Source of the DNA: a virus
Length of the DNA: 64,000 nt
Direction: 5' to 3' (one strand)
Virus record (IMG/VR): IMGVR_UViG_3300042397_001782
Coordinates: 1 to 64,000 of that record
How positions within the stretch are numbered: the stretch's first letter is position 1; each line of letters begins with the position of its first letter. The notes under the pieces are model-generated. The model ran no database searches. It was not told where the DNA came from and worked only from the letters and a program-made list of their open reading frames with translations. The position numbers were made by a program, and so were the translations under genes. Positions 51,339 to 59,271 of the stretch are shown here, piece after piece.

Positions 51339-51455
51339 AAAATTTATTTTATTGTTTTAACTTTCTTTTTGTAGCAGTGTTTAATTTTTTTATTGCTGTA
51401 GGATTTTCTCTACAATAATAAATTGGAGGGAATTACCATAGTTAGTTTTTTATTA

Positions 51456-51605
51456 TTAATTCATACAATGAATATACAACCCCATAAATGTTGCATTGGG
51501 GTATTCTATTTCCCATTGTTGGTAAGCCTCGCAAACAGTACCTTCGTATGTTTTTCCGTTGCTAAATAAATCTTCTTTTTCAAGTTTAAATACTATATGT
51601 ATCAT
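51456..51605 (-). CDS. Small unknown protein (49 aa)
   Basis: The frame from ATG (complement of 51603-51605) to TAA encodes 49 residues (MIHIVFKLEKEDLFSNGKTY, EAYQQWEIEYPNATF). It fills most of a gap otherwise without a gene, has an A-rich leader and a globular composition, so I take it as real. The remaining stretch at 51339-51455 shows no convincing gene. Confidence 0.5.
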   Translation of the reverse strand: MIHIVFKLEKEDLFSNGKTYEGTVCEAYQQWEIEYPNATFMGLYIHCMN

Positions 51606-51639
51606 AATTTATAATTTTTTTATTTGGTTTGGTTCTATA

Positions 51640-52113
51640 TTATTGAGGTCTTTTTATTGTAGATTCGTTTGCATTTTTTACACTAACTTTTTCCGCTTCG
51701 TAATAATTCCAATAGGCTTCCACGCTATTACCTGGAACTTTGTATTTATCGGGCATACATTGTGGCATAGGGGTTAATTCTGTTTTGGTTACATTAACAG
51801 GGGGATTCCTAAGCATATCACTACATTTTAATATAGTTAAATGTTGTTTACCATAACGTCTTGTATACTCTTCCCCTAGTGCAACCATATGTTTATACAA
51901 CCACTTGTAATTAGAGATGGACTCCCTTGCCCATACCGCTGATGGGTGATTTTTATGAGTTACTTTGTAAGGAACATTAGCCTTATCTCCATCAGAAATG
52001 ATATGAGCGGTGCATAGTAATTGTGCAGACTCTAGTATCATCTTTACTACATGTTTGTTATACATGTACTCAGCGGCTTTTTTGGGATCTGTAGACAGAT
52101 AGAATATATTCAT
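51640..52113 (-). CDS. Conserved phage protein of unknown function
   Basis: A 157-residue protein. MNIFYLSTDPKKAAEYMYNK, HVVKMILESAQLLCTAH and the conserved pairs KNHPSAVWARES and EAYWNYYEAEK mark a family found in many phages. It is sometimes loosely annotated as a DNA-repair protein, but I cannot support that. Probably soluble. The His, Glu and Cys residues of HVVKMILESAQLLC look like an active or metal site. Confidence 0.7.
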   Translation of the reverse strand: MNIFYLSTDPKKAAEYMYNKHVVKMILESAQLLCTAHIISDGDKANVPYKVTHKNHPSAVWARESISNYKWLYKHMVALGEEYTRRYGKQHLTILKCSDMLRNPPVNVTKTELTPMPQCMPDKYKVPGNSVEAYWNYYEAEKVSVKNANESTIKRPQ

Positions 52114-52137
52114 ATTTTTTGATTTTATTTGCTAGGT

Positions 52138-52323
52138 TTAATAATTTCTAGTGGTATCTCTGATGGCTCTTTCTCTTTGTTTTTCTTGTTCCCAATAATA
52201 CCAATTTTTCTGCTCATCAGTAAGTACAAGGGTCTTTGCATCTTTCTCTGCCTTTAGATAGCCTTCATCAAAAATTCTAGTGTGAGTTTGTGGAAATACT
52301 TTTTTTATTATTCTTTGTAACAT
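52138..52323 (-). CDS. Small unknown protein
   Basis: A 61-residue protein. I chose the start at 52323 (MLQRIIKKVFPQTHTRIFDE) because the longer frame begins inside the previous gene and has no -7 box in front. Charged C-terminus (EQEKQRERAIRDTTRNY). Function unknown. Confidence 0.55.
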   Translation of the reverse strand: MLQRIIKKVFPQTHTRIFDEGYLKAEKDAKTLVLTDEQKNWYYWEQEKQRERAIRDTTRNY

Positions 52324-52343
52324 ATATCTATTAAATTTAAGTG

Positions 52344-52351
52344 CAAAATTA
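52344..52351 (-). promoter_or_regulatory. -7 box (TAATTTTG) before the 61-residue gene
   Basis: TAATTTTG on the - strand lies 20 bases before the ATG at 52323 and supports that start over the longer frame. Confidence 0.5.
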
Positions 52352-52393
52352 ATAATTATTTTTTTAAACAAGTTATTTTTTTTAAGACTATAA

Positions 52394-52600
52394 TTAACCA
52401 TTATAGTTTCTATCTACTTTTACTATATGAGAATAGTTATTCCCTCTACTTGTAAACGCACTTCTAGTATTGGGAGACAATGTACTCGGCCAGAGTTTAT
52501 TTAGGTCAACAGGGTTGTTATCTACGCTTTTAGCTTTTTTACGAGCCACTAAAGCAGCTAATTTAATGTCAATGGGGTTTGTTAAAATTGGATCTTTCAT
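52394..52600 (-). CDS. Small unknown protein
   Basis: A 68-residue, basic, Asn/Ser-rich protein (VARKKAKSVDNNPVDLNKLW, FTSRGNNYSHIVKVDRNYNG). No family recognised. Confidence 0.6.
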   Translation of the reverse strand: MKDPILTNPIDIKLAALVARKKAKSVDNNPVDLNKLWPSTLSPNTRSAFTSRGNNYSHIVKVDRNYNG

Positions 52601-52643
52601 TTTAAAAATTTTTAATGTTAATAATTTTAATGTTAATAGTTTA

Positions 52644-52683
52644 AAAACTACACCTAACAGATATTATATACTATTAGGTGTAA
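52644..52683 (-). terminator. Rho-independent terminator
   Basis: On the - strand ACACCTAA and TTAGGTGT (52674-52681 and 52650-52657 on the + strand) form an 8-bp stem with a 16-base AT-rich loop followed by AGTTTTT. It lies after the 77-residue membrane protein gene. Confidence 0.65.
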
Positions 52684-52726
52684 TTCAATTAAAGGGTTTA
52701 TAGTTAAGTTTAATGTCTTTATAAAT

Positions 52727-52960
52727 TTATTGTAAATAATCAGTCATTAGACTATCTAATTGTCCTTGCAATTCTACTCTTCCTACAAAGGTATTGTTGT
52801 CAAATACTTCTACAGAAGAATCTACTACATATATTCTAAAGCTACAATCAGTTGGCTCTGAATGAGAATGAATTGTAGTTTCTAAAATCATAGCTAACAT
52901 AATAGCTAAAATTATAATTAAAAATGCAGTGGTGCTTATCAAAAAAGTTGTTACTTTCAT
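52727..52960 (-). CDS. Small membrane-anchored or exported protein
   Basis: A 77-residue protein with an N-terminal hydrophobic helix (TFLISTTAFLIIILAIMLAM) and a short exterior part (DCSFRIYVVDSSVEVFDNNT). It is followed by a terminator. Function unknown. Confidence 0.65.
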   Translation of the reverse strand: MKVTTFLISTTAFLIIILAIMLAMILETTIHSHSEPTDCSFRIYVVDSSVEVFDNNTFVGRVELQGQLDSLMTDYLQ

Positions 52961-52990
52961 ATTTATAGTTTTAAGGTTAATAATATAAGT

Positions 52991-53182
52991 TTAATTAAGA
53001 TAATCCATTAACTTTCCATAAACAAAGTCTATATCATTATTTAATTCGTTAAGTTGATTTTCAGTCATTTCTTCTCCATTATATTCTGCTCTTACAATAT
53101 AAGCATCACAATAATCGGGATAGTCATTATGGTTGATACCATCAAATTCTATGTCTTTAATCAATTTGTAATCTAATGTCAT
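52991..53182 (-). CDS. Small acidic protein
   Basis: A 63-residue acidic protein (KDIEFDGINHNDYPDYCDAY, MTENQLNELNNDIDFVYGKL). The spacing of acidic and aromatic residues is typical of small early phage proteins; function unknown. Confidence 0.65.
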   Translation of the reverse strand: MTLDYKLIKDIEFDGINHNDYPDYCDAYIVRAEYNGEEMTENQLNELNNDIDFVYGKLMDYLN

Positions 53183-53194
53183 AACTTTTATTTT

Positions 53195-53374
53195 TTAATT
53201 TATAGTGGAGTAATTAGGGTGAGCATTGTTATCACTTACCCTAAATGGGGTTTCTTTTTTACTACCCTCGTCTAAAAATGACATAAATGCTCCTATGTTT
53301 TCAGTTTCAAGATTACTAAATATACCTCCATTTATTATCTCGTCTAAATCTTCAAAAAATTCTTTAAAGTCCAT
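53195..53374 (-). CDS. Small acidic protein (59 aa)
   Basis: The frame from ATG (complement of 53372-53374) to TAA encodes 59 residues (MDFKEFFEDLDEIINGGIFS, GAFMSFLDEGSKKETPFRVS). It fills the gap between its neighbours. Function unknown. Confidence 0.65.
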   Translation of the reverse strand: MDFKEFFEDLDEIINGGIFSNLETENIGAFMSFLDEGSKKETPFRVSDNNAHPNYSTIN

Positions 53375-53398
53375 ATTGTTTATTTTTAATTTATAAAA

Positions 53399-53638
53399 CT
53401 AATTAGATGCTTTTATACCTTTATATGTGAAGAAGCCACACAATTCATCTACTAGAAACCAATGTTCTTCATTTTGTTCGTCTATTATTACAACTTCATC
53501 TTCATCATCATCATCTTTAGTGAGATCAATAATTTTGTATTCTTTACCTACAACGAGGGCTTCTTCGCCTGTGCTTCTCATTAAACAAGGGTTAATGGCT
53601 ACTAATTCTGTTCCGATTTGCAATTTACTTTTATCCAT
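53399..53638 (-). CDS. Small SH3-like protein
   Basis: A 79-residue protein (LQIGTELVAINPCLMRSTGE, EALVVGKEYKIIDLTKDDDD, EEHWFLVDELCGFF) with the beta-strand and G-K-E-Y-x-I pattern of small SH3-like phage proteins. A poly-acidic stretch interrupts it. Function unknown. Preceded by a -7 box. Confidence 0.7.
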   Translation of the reverse strand: MDKSKLQIGTELVAINPCLMRSTGEEALVVGKEYKIIDLTKDDDDEDEVVIIDEQNEEHWFLVDELCGFFTYKGIKASN

Positions 53639-53671
53639 TTTATTTTATTTTATTTGTTATTAATTTTGGTG

Positions 53672-53679
53672 CAAAAATA
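53672..53679 (-). promoter_or_regulatory. -7 box (TATTTTTG) before the SH3-like gene
   Basis: TATTTTTG on the - strand lies 33 bases before the ATG at 53638, in the gap after the 76-residue gene. Confidence 0.5.
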
Positions 53680-53735
53680 TGCTTATTGAAAGGGTGGGTG
53701 TTATAAATTTTGTTGCAATTACTTTAATTTTTGTT

Positions 53736-53966
53736 TCAATTTACGAATAATTCATTATAAATACCCTCTTCTTGAAATTTCAATAGGTATGCTTGACACT
53801 TATTTGTAAAACTTTCTGTGTCTAGTCCTTGCACCTCTACAAATCCGTTAAAGTTAAATGTTTTGAGGGGTTCGCAATGCACCACTTGTTTTTTGCTCTG
53901 AATAAATACATAGTTACCTAGTTGTATTACATTTGTGTTTCCGTCTGTTAAGATCTTTTTTGTCAT
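53736..53966 (-). CDS. Small unknown protein
   Basis: A 76-residue protein (DGNTNVIQLGNYVFIQSKKQ, FVEVQGLDTESFTNKCQAYL). No family recognised. Its start lies in a leader repeat shared with neighbouring genes. Confidence 0.65.
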   Translation of the reverse strand: MTKKILTDGNTNVIQLGNYVFIQSKKQVVHCEPLKTFNFNGFVEVQGLDTESFTNKCQAYLLKFQEEGIYNELFVN

Positions 53967-53977
53967 TTTTATGGCTT

Positions 53978-54322
53978 TTAATTATTTTTATAAATTTTAA
54001 TAAATTCTACTATTGCTTGATAAATTGCCTCAAACATACTTCCCTCAATAATGTCTACTAGTACTTCACTTTTTGTATTGTTCACTATTTTTACATGATT
54101 ATCATGTATCTGCACCACGTTATTAAGGTCGTTTATTCTTCCCACTACCTCCATAAGCCAACGCCAGTCGGTGTAGTAGTGTAGTTCACTAGTCATATAC
54201 CCTTGCTCGAAGTATAAGCCATCTGACTTCATTTCTTTTAAGGTTTCTAGGTATTTGCTATCATCGGTATGACGCACCCCCATAAACTCTGCTATTAACT
54301 TATTATTTTCTTGTGTGTTCAT
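53978..54322 (-). CDS. Small phage protein, paralogue of the upstream gene
   Basis: A 114-residue protein starting MNTQENNKLIAEFMGVRHTD. TDWRWLMEVVGRIND and AIVEFIKIYKNN correspond to TDWNWLMQVVEKIES and ACVEFVKWYNKN in the 130-residue gene, so they form a tandem duplication. I know the family from many small phage proteins; function unknown. Confidence 0.8.
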   Translation of the reverse strand: MNTQENNKLIAEFMGVRHTDDSKYLETLKEMKSDGLYFEQGYMTSELHYYTDWRWLMEVVGRINDLNNVVQIHDNHVKIVNNTKSEVLVDIIEGSMFEAIYQAIVEFIKIYKNN

Positions 54323-54344
54323 TTTTTATGATTTTTAATGTTAA

Positions 54345-54737
54345 TTATTTATTTTTGTTATACCATTTTACAAATTCTACACAAGCATTGTAAACTGCTT
54401 CTATTTTTGAATAGCAATTAGTAACATCTATAAAATAGTCACAGTTTGTTAAGTTTGTTGTTAGGTGCTGAATAATACAGAAATATTCCCCCGTTAAATT
54501 TCCCGATTCATCATCTATAAATGGTGCTGAATTAAAAAAATACCCTAAACTCTCAATCTTTTCAACTACTTGCATAAGCCAATTCCAGTCTGTGTCAAAA
54601 TGCAGAAGTTCAATTCTATTTGCCCATACATCATTTGGAGTAGTAAAGTATTGCCCAAACCACCTTTCATTAGGGTCTTGTTGTAATTTAAACCCCATAA
54701 ACTCTGCTAATAATTTGTTGTTTGTTGTTGTTGTCAT
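54345..54737 (-). CDS. Small phage protein, paralogue of the downstream gene
   Basis: A 130-residue protein (NNKLLAEFMGFKLQQDPNER, TDWNWLMQVVEKIESLGYFF, ACVEFVKWYNKNK). It is a longer copy of the 114-residue protein. It lacks the shared leader repeat of its neighbours. Function unknown. Confidence 0.8.
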   Translation of the reverse strand: MTTTTNNKLLAEFMGFKLQQDPNERWFGQYFTTPNDVWANRIELLHFDTDWNWLMQVVEKIESLGYFFNSAPFIDDESGNLTGEYFCIIQHLTTNLTNCDYFIDVTNCYSKIEAVYNACVEFVKWYNKNK

Positions 54738-54740
54738 TTC

Positions 54741-54962
54741 TTATTTATTTATCTGATTAAGTAATTCTTCTTGATGATGTAGGGGCAAATCGGTACATTT
54801 AGTAACGTATTCATTACCATAGCAATCAATTTCTGCTTCTTCTTTGCTACCATAGATAACTATATCATCGTTACTACCAAAACGAACTAAATTGTCGTTG
54901 GCTTTATCCCATATTACAAAATCCGTGTCAAATAATTGTTTTTTTCTTTCTATTGTGTTCAT
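54741..54962 (-). CDS. Small unknown protein
   Basis: A 73-residue protein (FDTDFVIWDKANDNLVRFGS, DIVIYGSKEEAEIDCYGNEY). It has the strand-helix pattern of small early proteins and uses the repeated leader. Function unknown. Confidence 0.7.
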   Translation of the reverse strand: MNTIERKKQLFDTDFVIWDKANDNLVRFGSNDDIVIYGSKEEAEIDCYGNEYVTKCTDLPLHHQEELLNQINK

Positions 54963-54974
54963 TTTTTATGATTT

Positions 54975-55232
54975 TTAATTGTTTAATTCATCAAGATTTT
55001 CCTCTAATCCTTCCATTTCTCCAAACTCTCTAATACTGAACCATATTTGCTCCATTGTAGCTTCATTGGTCAATGCACTATATAGCACACTCTGAGCTTC
55101 TTCGTCAGTGCAATTAAATTTAGACTTAACGTCTTCCACCTGCCAAAGATTGTCTGTAAAATATCCAGCGTCTTTAAGTATTTGTTTTGCTTGTTCTACT
55201 TGTTCTTCTTGTTTTGTTGTAATGTTTGTCAT
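54975..55232 (-). CDS. Small helical protein
   Basis: An 85-residue helical protein (QVEQAKQILKDAGYFTDNLW, DVKSKFNCTDEEAQSVLYSA). The pattern of a DAGY-x-x-x-LW helix followed by a CTDEEA helix is familiar from short phage proteins. It starts from the repeated leader. Function unknown. Confidence 0.75.
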   Translation of the reverse strand: MTNITTKQEEQVEQAKQILKDAGYFTDNLWQVEDVKSKFNCTDEEAQSVLYSALTNEATMEQIWFSIREFGEMEGLEENLDELNN

Positions 55233-55244
55233 TTTTTATGATTT

Positions 55245-55838
55245 TTAATTGTTTAATAATAAGTCATTTAATCTTTCATTTAGTTGATCTATTGTTGGTA
55301 TTGTTTCACCATTTAATTTACCATCTTCTTTTAAGATTAAATATTTTAATTTATAAGGGGTGTTGACAAAGTAATCATTGTAATTTTCTATTGCATCTTT
55401 TACTTTTATTATTTTTCTTTCATTATCTGTTAATGACTCCCATAAAATAAAGTTTTCTCCAAATACATTTTTTACTATATTTGAGTTAGGAACAATAGAA
55501 AATATAGCTTTTTGTATTTCTTCAGTGCTAAAATCAAGACTATCTGAAAGTGTTTTTAAGCCACTATTTTCTAATGTAGTTCTAAGTTTAGATATACTAT
55601 CTATTTTAAGATTGCCTAACATAGTAGTATGTGTATCCCAGTCCCACTCTTCCATTGTTATATAGTTAGTGTTATTAAAATTCATTTCACTAACATTTCC
55701 CCAATATGTAAATGATTGAGAAAAATTTCCTTTTTGCAGTTTAATAGTTCCCCCTAAATTAAGAGTTAACCATTCTTTTTCTGTAATTACTTTAATGTCT
55801 CCTGTTGGTGCTTGTAAATTGTTAAATAAATTTTCCAT
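55245..55838 (-). CDS. Unknown protein
   Basis: A 197-residue soluble protein (TEKEWLTLNLGGTIKLQKGN, TMEEWDWDTHTTML, TENERKIIKVKDAIENYNDY-type helices near the end). No family recognised. It carries a variant leader, with a second orphan leader just upstream. Confidence 0.7.
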   Translation of the reverse strand: MENLFNNLQAPTGDIKVITEKEWLTLNLGGTIKLQKGNFSQSFTYWGNVSEMNFNNTNYITMEEWDWDTHTTMLGNLKIDSISKLRTTLENSGLKTLSDSLDFSTEEIQKAIFSIVPNSNIVKNVFGENFILWESLTDNERKIIKVKDAIENYNDYFVNTPYKLKYLILKEDGKLNGETIPTIDQLNERLNDLLLNN

Positions 55839-55911
55839 TTTTTTTTAGTTTTAATTGTTAATAAAGTTAATTTTTTATGAGTTTTAATTGTTTAAATTTT
55901 TACTTGTTTAA

Positions 55912-56100
55912 TTAAGATTTTTTAAATTTGCTATATATGTACCCTTTTTTTTCTGCTAATAGATCTTTAATCTTCCACTCCTCCGATATACTACAGAATA
56001 GTTTTTTACTCGTATGAGTAGAAAATTTACAATACTCCTTTATAATAGCTTTTTTTTCTGCCTCTGTATAGGCAAATGGTTTGATTTTTCCTACTTTCAT
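55912..56100 (-). CDS. Small basic protein
   Basis: A 62-residue basic protein (FAYTEAEKKAIIKEYCKFST). No family recognised. The gap after it holds two tandem leader copies but no gene. Confidence 0.6.
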   Translation of the reverse strand: MKVGKIKPFAYTEAEKKAIIKEYCKFSTHTSKKLFCSISEEWKIKDLLAEKKGYIYSKFKKS

Positions 56101-56108
56101 TTAATTAT

Positions 56109-56363
56109 TTATTTAGTGGCGTTATTAATTACTTTCTCAATTCTGACTAATAGCCACAACGGCATATCATTCCAGTTATCTTTTCTTTGATAATACTCCT
56201 GTATTTCCTTTAGTAGTTCTAATTTTTCATCTTCGGGATTATGTTTATCTAAATAGTCTCTTAAATCTGATTTTAAATTATACAATAATTCATCTTCATC
56301 TTTATCATTATAGGTGGATGATTGGTATATATTAAATAGTTCGCTATATTGTGTCTCTGTCAT
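56109..56363 (-). CDS. Small acidic helical protein
   Basis: An 84-residue helical protein (YNDKDEDELLYNLKSDLRDY, DMPLWLLVRIEKVIN). It uses a variant of the repeated leader. No family recognised. Confidence 0.65.
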   Translation of the reverse strand: MTETQYSELFNIYQSSTYNDKDEDELLYNLKSDLRDYLDKHNPEDEKLELLKEIQEYYQRKDNWNDMPLWLLVRIEKVINNATK

Positions 56364-56389
56364 TTTTTATGATTTTAAATTGTTATAAA

Positions 56390-56545
56390 TTAGTTTAATT
56401 TGCCAAATATTTTCTTATAGATAGCATTCAAACTTGTTGCACTATATTGTCTTTGATCCTTTTTGGCTATATAAGTTCCATTCATTCCTAGAGTAATTGA
56501 ATATCCGTTTTTTGATAGTTTTTTTCTTATTGATTCAGTTGTCAT
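56390..56545 (-). CDS. Small basic protein (51 aa)
   Basis: The frame from ATG (complement of 56543-56545) to TAA encodes 51 residues (MTTESIRKKLSKNGYSITLG, YIAKKDQRQYSATSLNAIYK). The consensus leader repeat right in front of the ATG supports it as a real gene. Helix-rich, basic; possibly nucleic-acid binding, unproven. Confidence 0.7.
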   Translation of the reverse strand: MTTESIRKKLSKNGYSITLGMNGTYIAKKDQRQYSATSLNAIYKKIFGKLN

Positions 56546-56576
56546 TTTTTATGATTTTTAAAGTGTTATAAATTTT

Positions 56577-56942
56577 TTATATAGTAGCCTCAGTCAGTTC
56601 GTGAATAGTCAAAAAGATATTATTCGCATATAATTCTAATTTGTCTTTTTTCCATAGTTCTATATCTTCTTCACTTGCTTCACTATTTTCATTGTCCACT
56701 AGTACGCTATAGTGTAAGGTATTTTTTGAAGTGTTTATTCCTTCTTCGTGGTCTATATGTGCATAATCAAAATTAAATTTGTAATATAGTTCGTATTCAA
56801 AATATTTTTGAATAGCTTCTTTTGTAGTTTCTGAATTGATTATTTTACTTTTTAAGGAATAGCCGTTTACATAGTCGGTTTCGCCCTCGTTATAGCTATC
56901 TTTGAAAATTTCGTGGGTACTTGAAATGATAAATTTTTTCAT
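56577..56942 (-). CDS. Unknown protein
   Basis: A 121-residue acidic, aromatic protein (ETTKEAIQKYFEYELYYKFN, SEASEEDIELWKKDKLELYA). No family recognised. A terminator precedes it on the transcript. Confidence 0.65.
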   Translation of the reverse strand: MKKFIISSTHEIFKDSYNEGETDYVNGYSLKSKIINSETTKEAIQKYFEYELYYKFNFDYAHIDHEEGINTSKNTLHYSVLVDNENSEASEEDIELWKKDKLELYANNIFLTIHELTEATI

Positions 56943-56965
56943 TGGTTTACTTTTTTAAGATATTA

Positions 56966-56993
56966 ATAAAACGGGCGTTTTTAGGCACGCCCG
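56966..56993 (-). terminator. Rho-independent terminator after the 281-residue gene
   Basis: On the - strand CGGGCGT (complement of 56987-56993) and ACGCCCG (complement of 56972-56978) form a 7-bp GC-rich stem with an 8-base loop, followed by TTTTAT. The U-run is short, so termination may be partial. Confidence 0.65.
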
Positions 56994-57009
56994 AAGCCTC
57001 TGTAATTAA

Positions 57010-57855
57010 TTAAAAATGTTTTTTTGCTAATTGGTTAAGGTATGCAATTTCAAACGTATGGCACCCGATTTTAATTATTTTTTTGTCTATATAGTTTATG
57101 GAGTAGTCTAGGACACTATCGCCCACCTTTAATATATTTTTTTCTAAACATTCATAAAACTTTTTAGCAATTACGAAAGGAATTTCAACTCTCTGCGTAG
57201 TTTCAAAACGATTTTTTTCTGTGTTATACCTCAAAAAGTCTCTATCCAGTCTTTTATATAGATAGTTAGTTTCGAAATTATACCACTTTGTCAACTCTTT
57301 TTTAAGTAATTTTTTGGCTTCTGCTAGTTTCTTTTTTGCTTCTGTTTTTTGTAGTTCGGATATTTTACTACTAAACTCTAAAAACTCGTTTTTATTTTGT
57401 ACGTTTAGGGCTTCTGCAAGAGTTAAAGGCGTTTCAATCTCAAAAAATTGTACATACTTATCAACTTGACTTTTGATATTATTTAATTGGTTTATATAAA
57501 TTTCGGGTTTTTTTGCCTTTAATAGGCTACGCCCTATATTTTTAGCCTCATTTAGCCACGTTTTAAAGTTTTCCTCGTGGTCTGTTAAATGATAACAATA
57601 AATTTTGTCTATATGACTACTTGCACCCCTTACAATACTAATCTGCTTAGAGGTGGTGTTGCTATAAGATCTTAAAGTGAAAAGTATTTTATTTTCCCCT
57701 CCCCGCTCTATATGTTTAGCAATTGGAAAATGACTCCCGTACGAGTATATCGTATCATTGTGGAAATAAAAATTATTTGTTGGTGTACGGGCTTCGTTTT
57801 GTAATTTATTTGCCCATAGGTGTGCTACTTGTTGTTTATTTACTACTTTTTTCAT
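57010..57855 (-). CDS. Conserved plasmid/phage protein of unknown function
   Basis: A 281-residue protein. NFYFHNDTIYSYGSHFPIAK, followed by LFTLRSYSNTTSKQISIVRG, is a tract I know from phages and plasmids across bacteria. The middle is coiled coil with many Lys (AKKKLAEAKKLLKKELTKWY). The C-terminal region (GDSVLDYSINYI, IKIGCHTF) is beta-rich. No function has been established to my knowledge. Confidence 0.75.
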   Translation of the reverse strand: MKKVVNKQQVAHLWANKLQNEARTPTNNFYFHNDTIYSYGSHFPIAKHIERGGENKILFTLRSYSNTTSKQISIVRGASSHIDKIYCYHLTDHEENFKTWLNEAKNIGRSLLKAKKPEIYINQLNNIKSQVDKYVQFFEIETPLTLAEALNVQNKNEFLEFSSKISELQKTEAKKKLAEAKKLLKKELTKWYNFETNYLYKRLDRDFLRYNTEKNRFETTQRVEIPFVIAKKFYECLEKNILKVGDSVLDYSINYIDKKIIKIGCHTFEIAYLNQLAKKHF

Positions 57856-57887
57856 ATTGTTACTTTTTTAAAGATTTTAAAATAATA

Positions 57888-57918
57888 GGGCAAAGATATA
57901 GTTTTTTAATCTTTGCCC
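57888..57918. repeat. Perfect inverted repeat carrying -7 boxes in both arms
   Basis: GGGCAAAGAT (57888-57897) and ATCTTTGCCC (57909-57918) form a perfect 10-bp stem with an 11-base loop. The left arm read on the - strand contains the -7 box TATCTTTG (57891-57898) for the 281-residue gene. The hairpin followed on the - strand by TATTATTTT could also terminate transcription from the upstream gene. Confidence 0.75.
57891..57898 (-). promoter_or_regulatory. -7 box (TATCTTTG) for the 281-residue gene
   Basis: TATCTTTG on the - strand lies 35 bases before the ATG at 57855 and forms part of one arm of the 10-bp inverted repeat at 57888-57918, so folding of the transcript or protein binding could control it. 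Confidence 0.55.
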
Positions 57919-57936
57919 CTGTTAATAGTTGTTAAT

Positions 57937-58608
57937 TTAAGACTTTTTAGCTATGGTATAAACATCAAAAGTTTTTCCCGATGCTATTGTTTTGAACTCA
58001 TAGCCTAATTTTTCAAATATTCTAGGATAGCACGAAACGCCAACGCCTCCCTCAATACTCGGAGTTATTCCGTAGCCACTACCATAGCCGAAAATATCCC
58101 TATTTTCTTTGTCTAAATTATCATTCTTTATTGAATATAGGGGCTTTAATACCTCATTAATTTGATTCAGACAATTAGCCACAGACGTACTTTGTTTATC
58201 GTACCCGCACCCGCTTACACTACCCGAAAATACTTTGTTTGTTCTCGTATTGCCTTCTATATCTTTGTAGCTATAAACACACTCAGCCGATGGGTTCATT
58301 CCCCACGTTTTAGATTTTTTCCACTCTATCAATATTTGAGCCTCGATAAATTCCCCCGCCTTGCCAATGGTTAAGACTTGATTAACTTGTCTCTCTATGC
58401 TCTTAAATACTTGCTTTTCTTTACGCTTGATTAAATAGGCTTTAGCCTCCTCTAGCGTTGATTCTTTTAGGCTTTTTCCCTTTGGGAGTAGATTATTATA
58501 GTACCAAATGTCAAGGTCTTGCACCTCGTTAATTTTTTCTAGGTCTGTGATAAAATCGGTTAACCTTGTTTTTTCTTTTGCCTCTATGGCTTTTATTATA
58601 TTTCTCAT
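57937..58608 (-). CDS. Conserved protein of unknown function
   Basis: A 223-residue protein (GKAGEFIEAQILIEWKKSKT, NPSAECVYSYKDIEGN, FGYGSGYGITPSIEGGVGVS, KLGYEFKTIASGKTFDVYTI). The second half is Gly-rich and ends in an alpha/beta pattern that I know from phage and mobile-element proteins without a function. Soluble. Among the first genes of the - strand block after the putative origin. Confidence 0.7.
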   Translation of the reverse strand: MRNIIKAIEAKEKTRLTDFITDLEKINEVQDLDIWYYNNLLPKGKSLKESTLEEAKAYLIKRKEKQVFKSIERQVNQVLTIGKAGEFIEAQILIEWKKSKTWGMNPSAECVYSYKDIEGNTRTNKVFSGSVSGCGYDKQSTSVANCLNQINEVLKPLYSIKNDNLDKENRDIFGYGSGYGITPSIEGGVGVSCYPRIFEKLGYEFKTIASGKTFDVYTIAKKS

Positions 58609-58669
58609 TCTATCCCGTTTATTTATTCAGTTTTGACGGGTTACTGGGTTTTTAATTTAAAGATATTAA

Positions 58670-58834
58670 TTATTTATTATTTTGTTTTATTCCTGTTATA
58701 CACTCTATATAGTTTTTTGTTGGCTTACCCTTACAAGCCTCCATAGCGTTTCTATATTCTATTTGTTTAAATAGATACATCATCGAACATAACGCTAAAA
58801 AGAATAGTATTGTTTTTATTATGTCTTTTTTCAT
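58670..58834 (-). CDS. Small membrane protein
   Basis: A 54-residue protein. I chose the start at 58834 (MKKDIIKTILFFLALCSMMY) because the longer frame begins inside the promoter. One membrane helix, then a short tail with two cysteines (EACKGKPTKNYIECITGIKQ). It is the first gene of the - strand block, next to a strong promoter, so expressed very early. Confidence 0.7.
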   Translation of the reverse strand: MKKDIIKTILFFLALCSMMYLFKQIEYRNAMEACKGKPTKNYIECITGIKQNNK

Positions 58835-58868
58835 ATTGATTATATTTATTTGGTTATGAATTATAGTG

Positions 58869-58898
58869 CAAAGATAGTACATATACAGAACTTGTCAA
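58869..58898 (-). promoter_or_regulatory. Early promoter of the - strand block
   Basis: On the - strand TTG (58896-58898) and TATCTTTG (58869-58876) are separated by 19 bases, a complete match to the Bacteroidota promoter. The extended -33 reads TTGACA. It lies 35 bases before the 54-residue gene at the left edge of the non-coding region and is probably the main early promoter leftwards. Confidence 0.85.
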
Positions 58899-59271
58899 GC
58901 CCCCTAGACGTTAAAGATTGTAAAAAGATATTAATAAATGTAAACTAAAAGATCGCCCCTTTCTTAACACAATTTAACGAAACCACGCATATAACATTCT
59001 AAACTAAATACCCCCAATTATCTTGTTAAACTTTGTTAATGTTTCAGAGATCTATAATAGTATTTTGCTATATCTAAGCTACTAGGATATTGATATGTAA
59101 ATAGGCTTTAATGGGTGGATAGGGGCGAGAGTGGGTATAATAGGTCACTTACCCTTACCCACCAGAAAATAATCGCTTAGAACGCCTCTAATGAGATAAT
59201 GTATAAATATATTCGGACAAATTTGTCTTTTTTTCCTACTGCTAGTTGCACTCCTCCCGTTTTCCCGCCCC

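Larger units (their letters stand above)
53964..56563 (-). repeat. Repeated translation-start leader upstream of several small genes
   Basis: Near-identical 20-base leaders, TTAAAAATCATAAAAAATG on the - strand, precede the starts at 54322, 54962, 55232 and 56545. Variants precede 53966, 55838 and 56363. One further copy at 55869-55896 has no start codon after it. Confidence 0.85.
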
